Assembly (NCBI GenBank): GCA_020638975.1
Contig: JACKHN010000052.1
Span: 1 to 24,737 of the forward strand
Direction of reading: 5' to 3'
Length of the DNA stretch: 24,737 bases
From: Planctomycetaceae bacterium
GTDB lineage: Bacteria; Planctomycetota; Planctomycetia; Pirellulales; Pirellulaceae
In this document: positions 16,238 through 24,688 of the stretch, piece after piece
How positions within the stretch are numbered: position 1 is the stretch's first letter
Layout: every line of letters begins with the position of its first letter
Notes under the pieces: generated by a model
The model's database searches: none
Seen by the model: the letters and a program-made list of their open reading frames with translations, nothing else
Told to the model about the DNA's origin: nothing
Position numbers and translations under genes: made by a program

Positions 16238-16648
16238 TTAAAATGGGCACACGGCCAATTTAGTTTGATGCGTCTCGATTTGCTCGCTGCCTGGCAGGTC
16301 GATCGCCTCGTCGATGGATTTGTTGGTATGATCCGCCAGCGAAGCCACGACATCCAACGGATTCCGGACCACAGAGATGCCCGCCTTCGTATACCGCGAA
16401 AACACTAGCCGCCGATAGTCACGCGTCAATCTCGCGTTATGCGTTTTAACGACACGCTGCCCGATATTCTTGGCAAGCCACTCTTGGACGGCCATACGAT
16501 GCGTGTTGACATCTTCGTCGTTGGGTTCCTCACACGGTTTACCAGCGACCTCGGAGAACAACGACAGCAGGATCTCCGAACGCGAGAACTGATTGACTTG
16601 TTTCAGGTCGAACGACTCGCTGTCAGACAGATACGCCGCCACAAACAT
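16238..16648 (-). pseudogene. Sulfotransferase fragment
   Basis: The minus-strand frame gives 136 residues including FVAAYLSDSESFDL, NQFSRSEILLSLFSE, VVKTHNAR and GISVVRNPLDVVASLADH. This is the middle of a PAPS-dependent sulfotransferase; RNPLDV is the 3'-phosphate-binding region. The 5' PAPS-binding loop expected just before FVAAYL (usually like PKSGNTW) is degraded to HEKSDR, with a stop a few codons further upstream. The C-terminal half is missing after LADHTNKSIDEAID. Intact members have about 250-300 residues. It is therefore a remnant cut at both ends, flanked by a composite repeat on one side and a tandem repeat on the other. Confidence 0.75.
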
Positions 16649-16752
16649 CCGATCAGATTTCTCATGGTTAACCCGTTCAGGTCGGAATCATCGTCGCTGT
16701 ATCATGTTACTCAGACGCAATGGCCTCAAAGGGAGAACGATCTACGGCTCCT

Positions 16753-16838
16753 GGAACCTTTTCTTCTATTGGAACCTTTTCTTCTATGGAACCTTTTCTT
16801 CTATGGAACCTTTTCTTCTACCTGGAACCTTTTCTTCT
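16753..16838. repeat. Tandem repeat, five exact copies of GGAACCTTTTCTTCT
   Basis: Exact 15-mers start at 16753, 16771, 16788, 16805 and 16824, separated by 2-4 bases (ATT, AT, AT, ACCT). The minus strand reads AGAAGAAAAGGTTCC, purine-rich over most of the unit. Spacing is 16-19 bases, so any readthrough frame changes between copies. It lies about 100 bases upstream, on the minus strand, of the sulfotransferase fragment. No gene overlaps it. Confidence 0.95.
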
Positions 16839-16883
16839 GCAATACGACTTGCAGGGCGATTCATTTGTTAAAGTTGCACAAGA

Positions 16884-16983
16884 TGTACGACGGGCCTCCG
16901 AGCCGTCGATGAATCTAAGTCGTTATTCGACGGGCTCGGAGGCCCGTCGTACAAACCTCTCAGTTTGAAAAACTGAAAGGCCC
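16884..16983. repeat. Palindrome E plus 3' hairpin module
   Basis: 16884-16909 (TGTACGACGGGCCTCCGAG...) pairs with 16927-16953 (...GAGGCCCGTCGTACA) with a single bulged base. It is followed by 16954-16983, which contains the hairpin TCAGTTT-GAA-AAACTGA. The segment 16935-16983 (49 bp) recurs exactly, inverted, at 24689-24737. On the transcript of the minus-strand DUF1501 gene it would lie about 135 bases after the stop and could serve as a 3' end signal. 16984-17118 otherwise holds nothing recognisable. Confidence 0.85.
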
Positions 16984-17118
16984 TGATACGACTTGCGAAT
17001 CGCTTGTCAACAAAATTCGCGAAAAGTTTTCGGGGTGGCGACGGCTGCCTTCCATCGGGCAACTACGATTGGTCGTGTGCCGCCGCGATCGGTCGTAGAA
17101 GCGTTGGTCGAGCCTCGG

Positions 17119-18576
17119 TTAGGCCAGGATCTCTTGGACGACGTCTCCATGGACATCGGTCAGGCGATAGTCGCGGCCTTGAAAGCGAAACGTGAGTCGC
17201 TCGTGGTCGATGCCGAGGCAATGCAGCATGGTGGCGTTCAGGTCGTGGACGTGGACAGGATTCTCGACGATGTTGTAGCAGTATTCGTCGGTCGTGCCGT
17301 AGCTGATGCCGGGCTTAATGCCGCCGCCAGCCAACCACATCGTGAAGCAGCGACCGTGATGATCACGACCATAATCCGTCGCGGTCAGCCTCCCTTGGCT
17401 GTACGCCGTGCGACCAAATTCGCCACCCCACACGATCAACGTCTCGTCGAGCAGTCCGCGCTGTTTGAGATCCGTGATCAATGCAGCACAGGCACGATCA
17501 ACGTCTTGGCACTGCTGGCGGATGTCGCTCGGCAAATTGTAATGCTGATCCCAGCCGCGATGGTACAGCTGAATGAATCTCACGTCGCGCTCGGCCAGTC
17601 GTCGTGCGAGTAAACAGTTGGCGGCAAACGTACCGGGTCTTCGAGCGTCCTCGCCATACAATTCCAGGGTCGCTTCCGTCTCGCCGGACAGATCCGTTAG
17701 CTCGGGCACCGATGTCTGCATCCGGTAGGCCATCTCGTACTGAGCTATACGTGTCTCAATCTCGGGATCGCCGTAGGTAGTGAACTGCTTGTGATTTAGT
17801 TTCGCGATGCCGTCCAGCATCCGCCGTCGAGTGGCGGCGTCGATACCAGCAGGGTTCGATAAGTACAGCACCGGGTCGCCGCTCTTGCGAAAGTTGACGC
17901 CCTGATGGCTTGACGGCAAAAAGCCCGTGCCCCACAGCCGAGCGTACAACGGATCGGCTGGTCTCGCCGCGCTGCCGTCGGAGAGCAGTACCACGAATCC
18001 GGGCAGGTCAGCGTTTTCGCTGCCGATCCCATAGCTGGTCCACGCCCCGAAACTCGGTCGACCGGGTTGCTGGTGGCCGGTTTGCAGCAGCGTTACCGCG
18101 GGGTCGTGATTGATCGCTTCTGTATGGAGCGACTTCACAAAGCAAATGTCATCGGCGACCCCGGCCAGACGAGGCATCAGGTCGCTGATCCATGCGCCGC
18201 TGTTGCCATGCTGCTTGAACGTGAATTGCTGCGGTGCCGCAATCGGCAGGGTCTTTTGTCCGGAAGTCATGCCGGTCAATCGCTGATCGCCGCGAACCGA
18301 CGCCGGCAACTCGGTGCCATGCTGTTTCCATAGCGTCGGCTTGTAGTCGAACAGTTCCATCTGTGCCGGACCGCCGTGCATGAACAAGTAGATCATTCGT
18401 TTGGCGCGGCCTGTCGGATTCTTCCCCGCCTGGGATGGACTAGCCGTCGCGAAGTCGGTTGCCAGCAGCGAAGCGAGTGCCGCCGTGCCGATTCCGGTTG
18501 CCGAGTGGCCAAAGAATTGGCGGCGAGTGACTTCCGTAGGGTGGGCGGTTCCCACCGGCGTTTCCGTTCTTCTCAT
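17119..18576 (-). CDS. DUF1501 domain protein, Tat-exported
   Basis: A 485-residue member of the DUF1501 family, which is related to alkaline phosphatase/sulfatase folds and greatly expanded in planctomycetes. The twin-arginine signal is VTRRQFFGHSATGIGTAA. Family blocks follow: IYLFMHGGPAQMELFDYKP, ICFVKSLHTEAINHDPA, RPSFGAWTSYGIGSEN, LIVWGGEFGRTAYSQG and YGRDHHGRCFTMWLAGGG; the last carries probable metal ligands. The ATG overlaps the TGA of the preceding PSD1 gene (sequence ATGA), implying translational coupling and joint function. The substrate is unknown. Twin-arginine export suggests it folds, perhaps with metal, before secretion. Confidence 0.95.
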   Translation of the reverse strand: MRRTETPVGTAHPTEVTRRQFFGHSATGIGTAALASLLATDFATASPSQAGKNPTGRAKRMIYLFMHGGPAQMELFDYKPTLWKQHGTELPASVRGDQRLTGMTSGQKTLPIAAPQQFTFKQHGNSGAWISDLMPRLAGVADDICFVKSLHTEAINHDPAVTLLQTGHQQPGRPSFGAWTSYGIGSENADLPGFVVLLSDGSAARPADPLYARLWGTGFLPSSHQGVNFRKSGDPVLYLSNPAGIDAATRRRMLDGIAKLNHKQFTTYGDPEIETRIAQYEMAYRMQTSVPELTDLSGETEATLELYGEDARRPGTFAANCLLARRLAERDVRFIQLYHRGWDQHYNLPSDIRQQCQDVDRACAALITDLKQRGLLDETLIVWGGEFGRTAYSQGRLTATDYGRDHHGRCFTMWLAGGGIKPGISYGTTDEYCYNIVENPVHVHDLNATMLHCLGIDHERLTFRFQGRDYRLTDVHGDVVQEILA

Positions 18577-21500
18577 TGCCGTGTTACCGTTTCATCCAGA
18601 TTGAGAATCATGCTGGCGACGATTGTCCAGGCGGCGTGTTCGCTGACATCGAGATCCGAGTTGCGAGCCGATTCGCCGACACGCAGCAATGCTTCGGCGG
18701 CGCTTGCGTCTTGCTCGTACACGTTCAGCTGCTTGTGATAGACTCCTAGCAGTGTCTCCACTTCGTCTGGTTCCGCAAATCTTGCCGTCGCGAGGCGAAA
18801 GGCGAACTGGATTCGATCCACTGCCGAGCCTTCGACTTCCGTCAACGCACGTTCGCCCAGCGCGCGAGCTGCTTCGACGTAGGTTGGGTCATTCAATAAG
18901 GCCAGTGCTTGCAATGGGGTGTTTGTGCGCGGTCGCTGAACGGTGCAGGTCTCACGAGTCGGCGCGTCAAAGGTGAGCATGCCGGGCGGAGGGCTCTGTC
19001 GTTTCCAGAACGTGTAGAGGCTACGCCGATACAGCGAATCGCCGTGATCCTGCGAATACGACAAGTCTCCATCGTAGGTAACGGCTTCCCACAATCCTGG
19101 CGGCTGATACGGCTTGACGCTCGGCCCACCGATCTTCTCTTTCAGCAAGCCACTGATCGCCAGCACGCTGTCGCGAATCACTTCTGCGTCGAGCCGGCAT
19201 CGCGGCCCGCGAGCCAGCAATCTGTTTTCAGGGTCTCGTTCACGGAGTTCGCTGTTGGTGTGCGATGCTTGCCGATACGTCGCCGAAGTCACAATCAGTC
19301 GTTGCAGATGCTTAACGTCCCAGCCGCTCTCGATGAATTCGACTGCTAACCAATCCAACAGCTCCGGATGACTCGGCCAAGCCCCTTGTGACCCGAAATC
19401 CTCCGCTGTTTCAACGATGCCTTTGCCGAAATACTGCTGCCAGAACCGATTGACCGTCACGCGAGCCGTCAATGGATGCGACGGATTGACCAGCCATTTC
19501 GCAAATCCGAGGCGATCACTCGTCGCACCATCGGGAAGGCGTGGCAGGCTCGCTGGCACTTGTGCCGCGAGCTTTTCTCCGGGCTGATCGTACTGGCCAC
19601 GTATCAGAAGATGGGTGTCGCGAGGATTCTCCATCTCCTGCATCACCATGGTAGTCGTCGTCTGAGCGTTGAGTTCGCGAATCTTCTCTTGTAGCTCCGT
19701 AACGCGGGCGACGTCCGTTTGGAACGGACCCCCTTCCGGCTGCGACAGGAAGAAATCTCGAAGCTTCTGATGCTGAAGCGATGTTCGGTCTTTGGCCGCG
19801 GTCGCCAGGATGCTGCGAATTAGCGAAGTCGTTGCGAGACATTCCACTTCCTCGTTGGCCAGGCGGCGATCGTAAACACGCAGCTCGTCGATCATGCCTA
19901 CCAGTGCGGCGCTCGTGCTGCGACGACCGAGACGCAGCGGCTGATCGGTTCGGATTGTTGCATCGAGCGTATCATGCCGGACGTCGACCGGTTGCGGCAC
20001 GCCATCGAAGTAGATCCGCACACCCGCAGCTCGGCTCGAGCCGTCATAAGTCACGCAAACATGTTGCCACTGTCCGGAGCGAATCGGAGTCTGCGCAACG
20101 ACCTCGATCGCATTTCCATTCCACCTATGAATCAAGTGAACGATCGCCCTGCCCTTGCGAACGATCAAGTCGAAACCTCGCATACTGTTGAGGTCATCGT
20201 TCTTGGCAAGGACGCAAGCCGGACTGTTGGATGGATTGACCCAGACCGCAAACGAAAACTCGTCCGTACGCTCGAAGCTCGCCTGATCGCCAAGTTCAAG
20301 CGCCGCTTCTCCGTCGAATGCGGCTGCAGTGCCGACGAGTCCGGGTGATAGCTTGACAGCGGTTGCGTCGACGTTCTGTTCACGCAGGGCTTCCGGTTCC
20401 ATATTCAAATGCAACAACAGGCCATGGGAGGATGGCTCTGACAGTGTGTCGAGCAATGTCCGTTCCCATTCCGCTTGAGCGGTCGCGATCTCCGGTTGAA
20501 GGTTTTTCAACCGCTCACTTGCTGACGACAGTTCCTGCTGCAACTGTTTCAATTGCGACTGCAACTCCGGAATCGGCACGTCCAGGACGGGTGCCGAGTT
20601 GCCGGGGCCGCCGGTGTTGCCCTTCTCCGGCCCGCGATTGAAGAAGGCGAACAACTCGTAGAATTCCCGCTGCGAGATTGGGTCGAATTTATGATCGTGG
20701 CAGCGGGCGCAGCCAACGGTCAGTCCCAGCCACACGGTCGATGTTGTCTCTAAGCGATCGACCACCATTTCGACGCGATACTCTTCGTCGATCACTCCCG
20801 TCTCGTGCGTTGTCATGTGGTTGCGATTGAAGCCCGTAGCGATCCGCTGCTCGACCGTTGCGTCAGGCAACAAGTCACCCGCCAGTTGTTCGATCGTAAA
20901 CTGGTCGAATGGCATGTTGTCGTTGAAGGCTTGAATGACCCAATCGCGCCAGCGCCACATCGAGCGTTCATCGTCCGTGAAGAAGCCATTCGTATCGGCA
21001 TAGCGCGCGGCATCCAGCCAGTACCTCGCCATGTGCTCGCCATAGCGAGGCGATTTCAGAAGTCGATCAACGACGCGTTCGTATGCCTGCGGCGAATCGT
21101 CGGCGAGAAAGGTCTCGATCTCCTCGAGCGATGGGGGCAGTCCTGTCAGATCGAGCGTAACGCGACGGAGGAGCGTCGCGCGGTCGGCCTCCGTCGCTGG
21201 CGAGAGCGTTTCCGCTTCTAATCGAGCCAGTACGAAATCATCGATTGCGCCGCGCGACCAGTCGGATCGCTGAACTTCCCGAGGCGCGGAACGCGATGGT
21301 GAGATGAACGACCAGTGCTGTTCGTAGGTTGCTCCCTGTTCGATCCATCGCCGCAGTAGCTCAATCTCGTGCCGCGACAATTGCAGCGGCTCATCGACCG
21401 GCGGCATCCGCTGTGATTCGTCATCGGACGAAATTCGTCGTAGCAGTTCACTGTCCTCTGGCTTTCCTGGCGCGACGACGCGATGGCCGTCGCGATCCGC

Positions 21501-21788
21501 GAGGGCGCTGTCTTTCAAATCAAGCCGCAAGTCCGCTTCACGTGTGTTCTGATCTGCACCATGACAGCGAAAGCACTTATCCGACAGAATGGGTCGGACG
21601 TCGCGATTGAACGAGATTTGCTGCTGATCCTTGCCGATCGATGCTTGAGGGTCGTCGTTGCCTTGCACCGGCATCGACAAGCTGGAAGCTGTTACAATCG
21701 CGGCGACGAAGCCGGCGATTCGTAGCGAGCAAGTGATTGATCGTCGTGCCGGTAGTTCGATCTTCGGACATGCGTGATACATGGCCAT
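18573..21788 (-). CDS. PSD1 protein: PSCyt1 heme - DUF1549 - LamG - DUF1553
   Basis: A 1071-residue exported planctomycete cytochrome-type protein. A hydrophobic signal (IAGFVAAIVTASSLS) is followed by PSCyt1 with C72-x-x-C75-H76 (DKCFRCHGADQ). DUF1549 spans about 175-385 and holds a second motif C360-x-x-C363-H364 (GCARCHDHKFDP). A coiled-coil stretch (405-445) leads to a LamG/concanavalin-like domain at about 455-655 (FSFAVWVNPSN, GQWQHVCVTYDG, GMIDELRVYDRRL). DUF1553 covers about 765-1035 (FAKWLVNPSHPLTARVTVNR). GGAGG lies five bases before ATG 21788. It is encoded immediately upstream of, and overlapping, DUF1501. Two CxxCH motifs suggest a diheme redox protein; the LamG domain suggests glycan or surface binding. 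The reaction is unknown. Confidence 0.95.
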   Translation of the reverse strand: MAMYHACPKIELPARRSITCSLRIAGFVAAIVTASSLSMPVQGNDDPQASIGKDQQQISFNRDVRPILSDKCFRCHGADQNTREADLRLDLKDSALADRDGHRVVAPGKPEDSELLRRISSDDESQRMPPVDEPLQLSRHEIELLRRWIEQGATYEQHWSFISPSRSAPREVQRSDWSRGAIDDFVLARLEAETLSPATEADRATLLRRVTLDLTGLPPSLEEIETFLADDSPQAYERVVDRLLKSPRYGEHMARYWLDAARYADTNGFFTDDERSMWRWRDWVIQAFNDNMPFDQFTIEQLAGDLLPDATVEQRIATGFNRNHMTTHETGVIDEEYRVEMVVDRLETTSTVWLGLTVGCARCHDHKFDPISQREFYELFAFFNRGPEKGNTGGPGNSAPVLDVPIPELQSQLKQLQQELSSASERLKNLQPEIATAQAEWERTLLDTLSEPSSHGLLLHLNMEPEALREQNVDATAVKLSPGLVGTAAAFDGEAALELGDQASFERTDEFSFAVWVNPSNSPACVLAKNDDLNSMRGFDLIVRKGRAIVHLIHRWNGNAIEVVAQTPIRSGQWQHVCVTYDGSSRAAGVRIYFDGVPQPVDVRHDTLDATIRTDQPLRLGRRSTSAALVGMIDELRVYDRRLANEEVECLATTSLIRSILATAAKDRTSLQHQKLRDFFLSQPEGGPFQTDVARVTELQEKIRELNAQTTTTMVMQEMENPRDTHLLIRGQYDQPGEKLAAQVPASLPRLPDGATSDRLGFAKWLVNPSHPLTARVTVNRFWQQYFGKGIVETAEDFGSQGAWPSHPELLDWLAVEFIESGWDVKHLQRLIVTSATYRQASHTNSELRERDPENRLLARGPRCRLDAEVIRDSVLAISGLLKEKIGGPSVKPYQPPGLWEAVTYDGDLSYSQDHGDSLYRRSLYTFWKRQSPPPGMLTFDAPTRETCTVQRPRTNTPLQALALLNDPTYVEAARALGERALTEVEGSAVDRIQFAFRLATARFAEPDEVETLLGVYHKQLNVYEQDASAAEALLRVGESARNSDLDVSEHAAWTIVASMILNLDETVTRQ

Positions 21789-21896
21789 AGTTTCCTCCGC
21801 CGGCGCGGTTCATGCAACTTGCAATTGCCGTAAATCGGAATGACAATGCCCGTGAATCAAATTGCTAGATATACTGCCATGCGAAACGGCTGAAGT
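21789..21896. promoter_or_regulatory. Divergent intergenic region between PSD1 and the hydrolase fusion
   Basis: This gap of about 110 bases separates two genes transcribed away from each other, so it must hold both promoters unless transcription enters from further away. A -10-like TATACT (21870-21875) reads toward the plus-strand gene, without a convincing -35 at the usual spacing. The minus-strand ribosome site GGAGG is next to 21788. I see no operator palindrome. Confidence 0.4.
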
Positions 21897-21911
21897 ATGG
21901 AGAAGCACTCG

Positions 21912-24665
21912 ATGGTCTGCGCAGGGACGCCACCGCTAAAACAGTTATGCGCTTCCTGTGTGATATTCTGCGTGGCAGCCTTAAGTTTCGCAGCCGAAAC
22001 CGGCATTGCTGCGGGACGTCACTGGCAACAGGTGGCGTCGCCAGAGGAGTTGGGGTGGTCCACCGATTCGTTGAAGGCTGCCCGCCAGTTCAGCGAGACG
22101 CTCGATACGGCTGCTGTCATGATCGTGCAAGACGGAATCGTCGTCGAGCAGTGGGGGCCGACGGCACTGCCCTTAATGTGTCATTCGGTAAGAAAGAGCT
22201 TGTTGAGCGCATTATACGGGCCGCATGTTGCCAGCGGTCAGATCGATCTCGACCAGACCCTGAAGCAACTGGGCATCGATGACAACGAACCTTCACTGAC
22301 CGACACCGAACGGCAAGCGACGATTCGGGACTTGTTGAAGGCAAGGTCCGGTGTCTACCACCCTGCCCTTTACGAAACCGCTGCTATGGCGGCAGCCAAG
22401 CCACCGCGCGGTTCTCACGCGCCCGGTTCGTTCTGGTACTACAACAATTGGGACTTCAACACAGCTGGTTCCATCTTCGAGAACCTGACCGGTCGAAGCG
22501 TCTTCGAAGAGTTTGCAGATCGCATTGCCGGGCCGCTGGGTTTCGAGGACTTTGATCGCAGCCGTCACACGAGTTATGTCACGGGCAACGATTCCGTGCA
22601 TTCCGCTTATCCGTTTGAACTCAGTACACGCGATCTAGCTCGCTTCGGAATGCTATTCCTACGCAATGGACGTTGGGGCGAACAGCAACTTGTCCCTGCC
22701 GAGTGGATTGCGGAAAGTACCGCTTCTTACTCGGACACGGGCGCGTCAGGTGGTTACGGCTATATGTGGTGGGTCGCGGTCGACGGGAGACATTTTCCGG
22801 GTGTCACGCTGCCCGCCGGATCGTATTCGGCACGAGGCAATCGCGGCCAGTATCTTGTTGTCATTCCTGAATGGAGTTTAGTCGTTTGCCATCGGGTGAA
22901 TTCATTTCAGACAGACTCGGCCGTTACGAAGACGGAGTTCGGCAAGCTTCTGTCGCTGATTTTTGCTGCACGACCAGAGTCGACGGCAACGCCCGCATCG
23001 CAACCCGCAGACTTCGATGTGACTTCTTCAGTTAACACCGGTATCGACATGTTTGATGCCATTATTCGCAATGGTGAAGTCATCGACGGCAGCGGTCGCG
23101 AGCGGTTTCGCGCTGACGTTGCGGTGCGCGACGGTGTCATTGTTGAAATCGGGAGCCTGCCCCGCGCCAAGGCATATCGCGTTGTCGATGCCACCGACAA
23201 ACTGGTCGTTCCGGGGTTTATCGATTTGCATAGCCACGCCGAGTCGGGATTGGTGTCGAATGATCCAGCGCGGCGCAGTGCCCCGAATCTGATTACACAG
23301 GGCATCACCACGGTAGTCGTGAACCAAGATGGCGGTGGTCCTCTCGATCTTGCCAGTCAACGCAAGGCGATGGAGCGACTTGGCGTTGGGCTCAACGTCG
23401 TGCAAGTCCTCGGGCACGGGACGATTCGTGAGGCAGTGATGGGCGACGATAATCAACGCCCCGCAACGACGGATGAAGTGGAACAGATGCAACGACATTT
23501 GCAGACGGCGCTGAGGGGCGGCGCCTTCGGACTGTCAGCCGGTTTGGAATATGATCCGGGACGTTGGAGCACGCCGCGTGAGATGGAAGAGCTTGCGAAG
23601 ACGGTGGCTGCTGACGATGGTGTGTACATCGTTCATGAACGCAGTTCCGGCAGTCGACCGATGTGGTACCTGCCCAGTCGCGACGCGGTCGATCAGCCCA
23701 CCATGATGGACAATCTTCAGGAGTTGATTCAAATCGCGGCTAGAACGAATGTCACGACGGTCGCCACACACATCAAAGCTCGTGGAACCGATTACTGGGG
23801 TTCGGCCCAGAAGATGAACGAACTCATCCAGAAGGCCCGCGACAGCGGACTACCGCTGTATGCCGACCAATATGCCTACAATACCAGCGGATCCGATGGA
23901 AGGATCGTCTTGATTCCATCGTGGGCGACGTCCGCCAGTGAACTCGTTGACGATACGAAGCCGAGTGCGTTTGCAAAGCATCTGGAAGGGGTGTTGGCCG
24001 ATGAAACGCTGGCGGAGGAGGTGCGACGCGACATTGCCTATGAAATCACAAGACGAGGCGGACCCTCTGGGATTCTCATCGTTGAACATCGCAATCCAGA
24101 GTTCGTCGGCAAGACATTGGCTGAGTTTGCCGCCGAGCTTCAACTTGACCCTGTCGAAGCAACGATCGCGTTGCAACTGAAAGGCGACCGCATGCGTCGC
24201 GGGGGAGCGAGATTGCGGGCCTTTTCGATGTCGGAGGAAGACGTCGAAGCGTTCGCGAAAACTCCCTGGACTGCCACGTCGAGTGATGCGGGGATCACCT
24301 TACCGAGCGATGGTCCGGTGCATCCACGTTTCTACGGCGCGTTTCCACGCAAAATCCGGCGTTATGCAATCGACCGAGGCTTGATGAGTATCGAGGAGGC
24401 TGTACGTGTTTCCACTTCGTTGCCCGCGAGCATCTTGAAGCTTGACGACCGTGGTGTGATTCGGCGCGGGGCGGCTGCGGATCTCGTCGTCTTTGATCCA
24501 GAACGCATTCGCGACACGGCAGACGAGTTTAACACGCATCAATACGCGGAAGGCATTGAGTATGTGTTTGTGAATGGGCAATTGGCTGTCGAACACCAGC
24601 AGTGGATGGGCAGCCTAGCCGGGCGAGTTCTGACAAGGCATGATACGAGTCCTGAGAAGCCGTAG
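21912..24665 (+). CDS. Fusion of a beta-lactamase-fold serine hydrolase and a D-aminoacylase-type amidohydrolase
   Basis: A 917-residue exported protein with two enzyme domains. After a signal peptide (CVIFCVAALSFAAETG), residues about 40-355 form a class C beta-lactamase/DD-peptidase-like domain: S92-V-R-K95 is the SxxK motif, and Y177-N-N the YxN equivalent. Residues about 380-900 form an amidohydrolase of the N-acyl-D-amino-acid deacylase type: H440-S-H442 in PGFIDLHSHAESG, H575 (IVHERSS), H620 (THIKARGTDYWG) and D792 (TSSDAG) are candidate metal ligands. The bridging cysteine of Alcaligenes D-aminoacylase falls in TTVVVNQDGGG here, with no cysteine. ATG 21912 has GGAG nine bases upstream; in-frame ATG 21897 would add five residues. 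The combination suggests stepwise attack on D-amino-acid-containing peptides or amides, which is inference. Confidence 0.9.
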   Translation: MVCAGTPPLKQLCASCVIFCVAALSFAAETGIAAGRHWQQVASPEELGWSTDSLKAARQFSETLDTAAVMIVQDGIVVEQWGPTALPLMCHSVRKSLLSALYGPHVASGQIDLDQTLKQLGIDDNEPSLTDTERQATIRDLLKARSGVYHPALYETAAMAAAKPPRGSHAPGSFWYYNNWDFNTAGSIFENLTGRSVFEEFADRIAGPLGFEDFDRSRHTSYVTGNDSVHSAYPFELSTRDLARFGMLFLRNGRWGEQQLVPAEWIAESTASYSDTGASGGYGYMWWVAVDGRHFPGVTLPAGSYSARGNRGQYLVVIPEWSLVVCHRVNSFQTDSAVTKTEFGKLLSLIFAARPESTATPASQPADFDVTSSVNTGIDMFDAIIRNGEVIDGSGRERFRADVAVRDGVIVEIGSLPRAKAYRVVDATDKLVVPGFIDLHSHAESGLVSNDPARRSAPNLITQGITTVVVNQDGGGPLDLASQRKAMERLGVGLNVVQVLGHGTIREAVMGDDNQRPATTDEVEQMQRHLQTALRGGAFGLSAGLEYDPGRWSTPREMEELAKTVAADDGVYIVHERSSGSRPMWYLPSRDAVDQPTMMDNLQELIQIAARTNVTTVATHIKARGTDYWGSAQKMNELIQKARDSGLPLYADQYAYNTSGSDGRIVLIPSWATSASELVDDTKPSAFAKHLEGVLADETLAEEVRRDIAYEITRRGGPSGILIVEHRNPEFVGKTLAEFAAELQLDPVEATIALQLKGDRMRRGGARLRAFSMSEEDVEAFAKTPWTATSSDAGITLPSDGPVHPRFYGAFPRKIRRYAIDRGLMSIEEAVRVSTSLPASILKLDDRGVIRRGAAADLVVFDPERIRDTADEFNTHQYAEGIEYVFVNGQLAVEHQQWMGSLAGRVLTRHDTSPEKP

Positions 24666-24688
24666 TGAGCTACTCATCCCACGAGCTG

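Noticed and set aside
16753..16838. CRISPR array
   Set aside because: Units are 15 bp with 2-4 base spacers, far too short for repeat-spacer organisation, and no cas gene is present.
16439..16968. Plus-strand frames through the tandem repeat (EPFLLWNLFFYGTFSS-like translations)
   Set aside because: Arise from the 15-bp repeats read in shifting frames and from the strand opposite the sulfotransferase fragment.
16993..17613. 206-codon plus-strand frame
   Set aside because: Antisense to the conserved C-terminal blocks of DUF1501.
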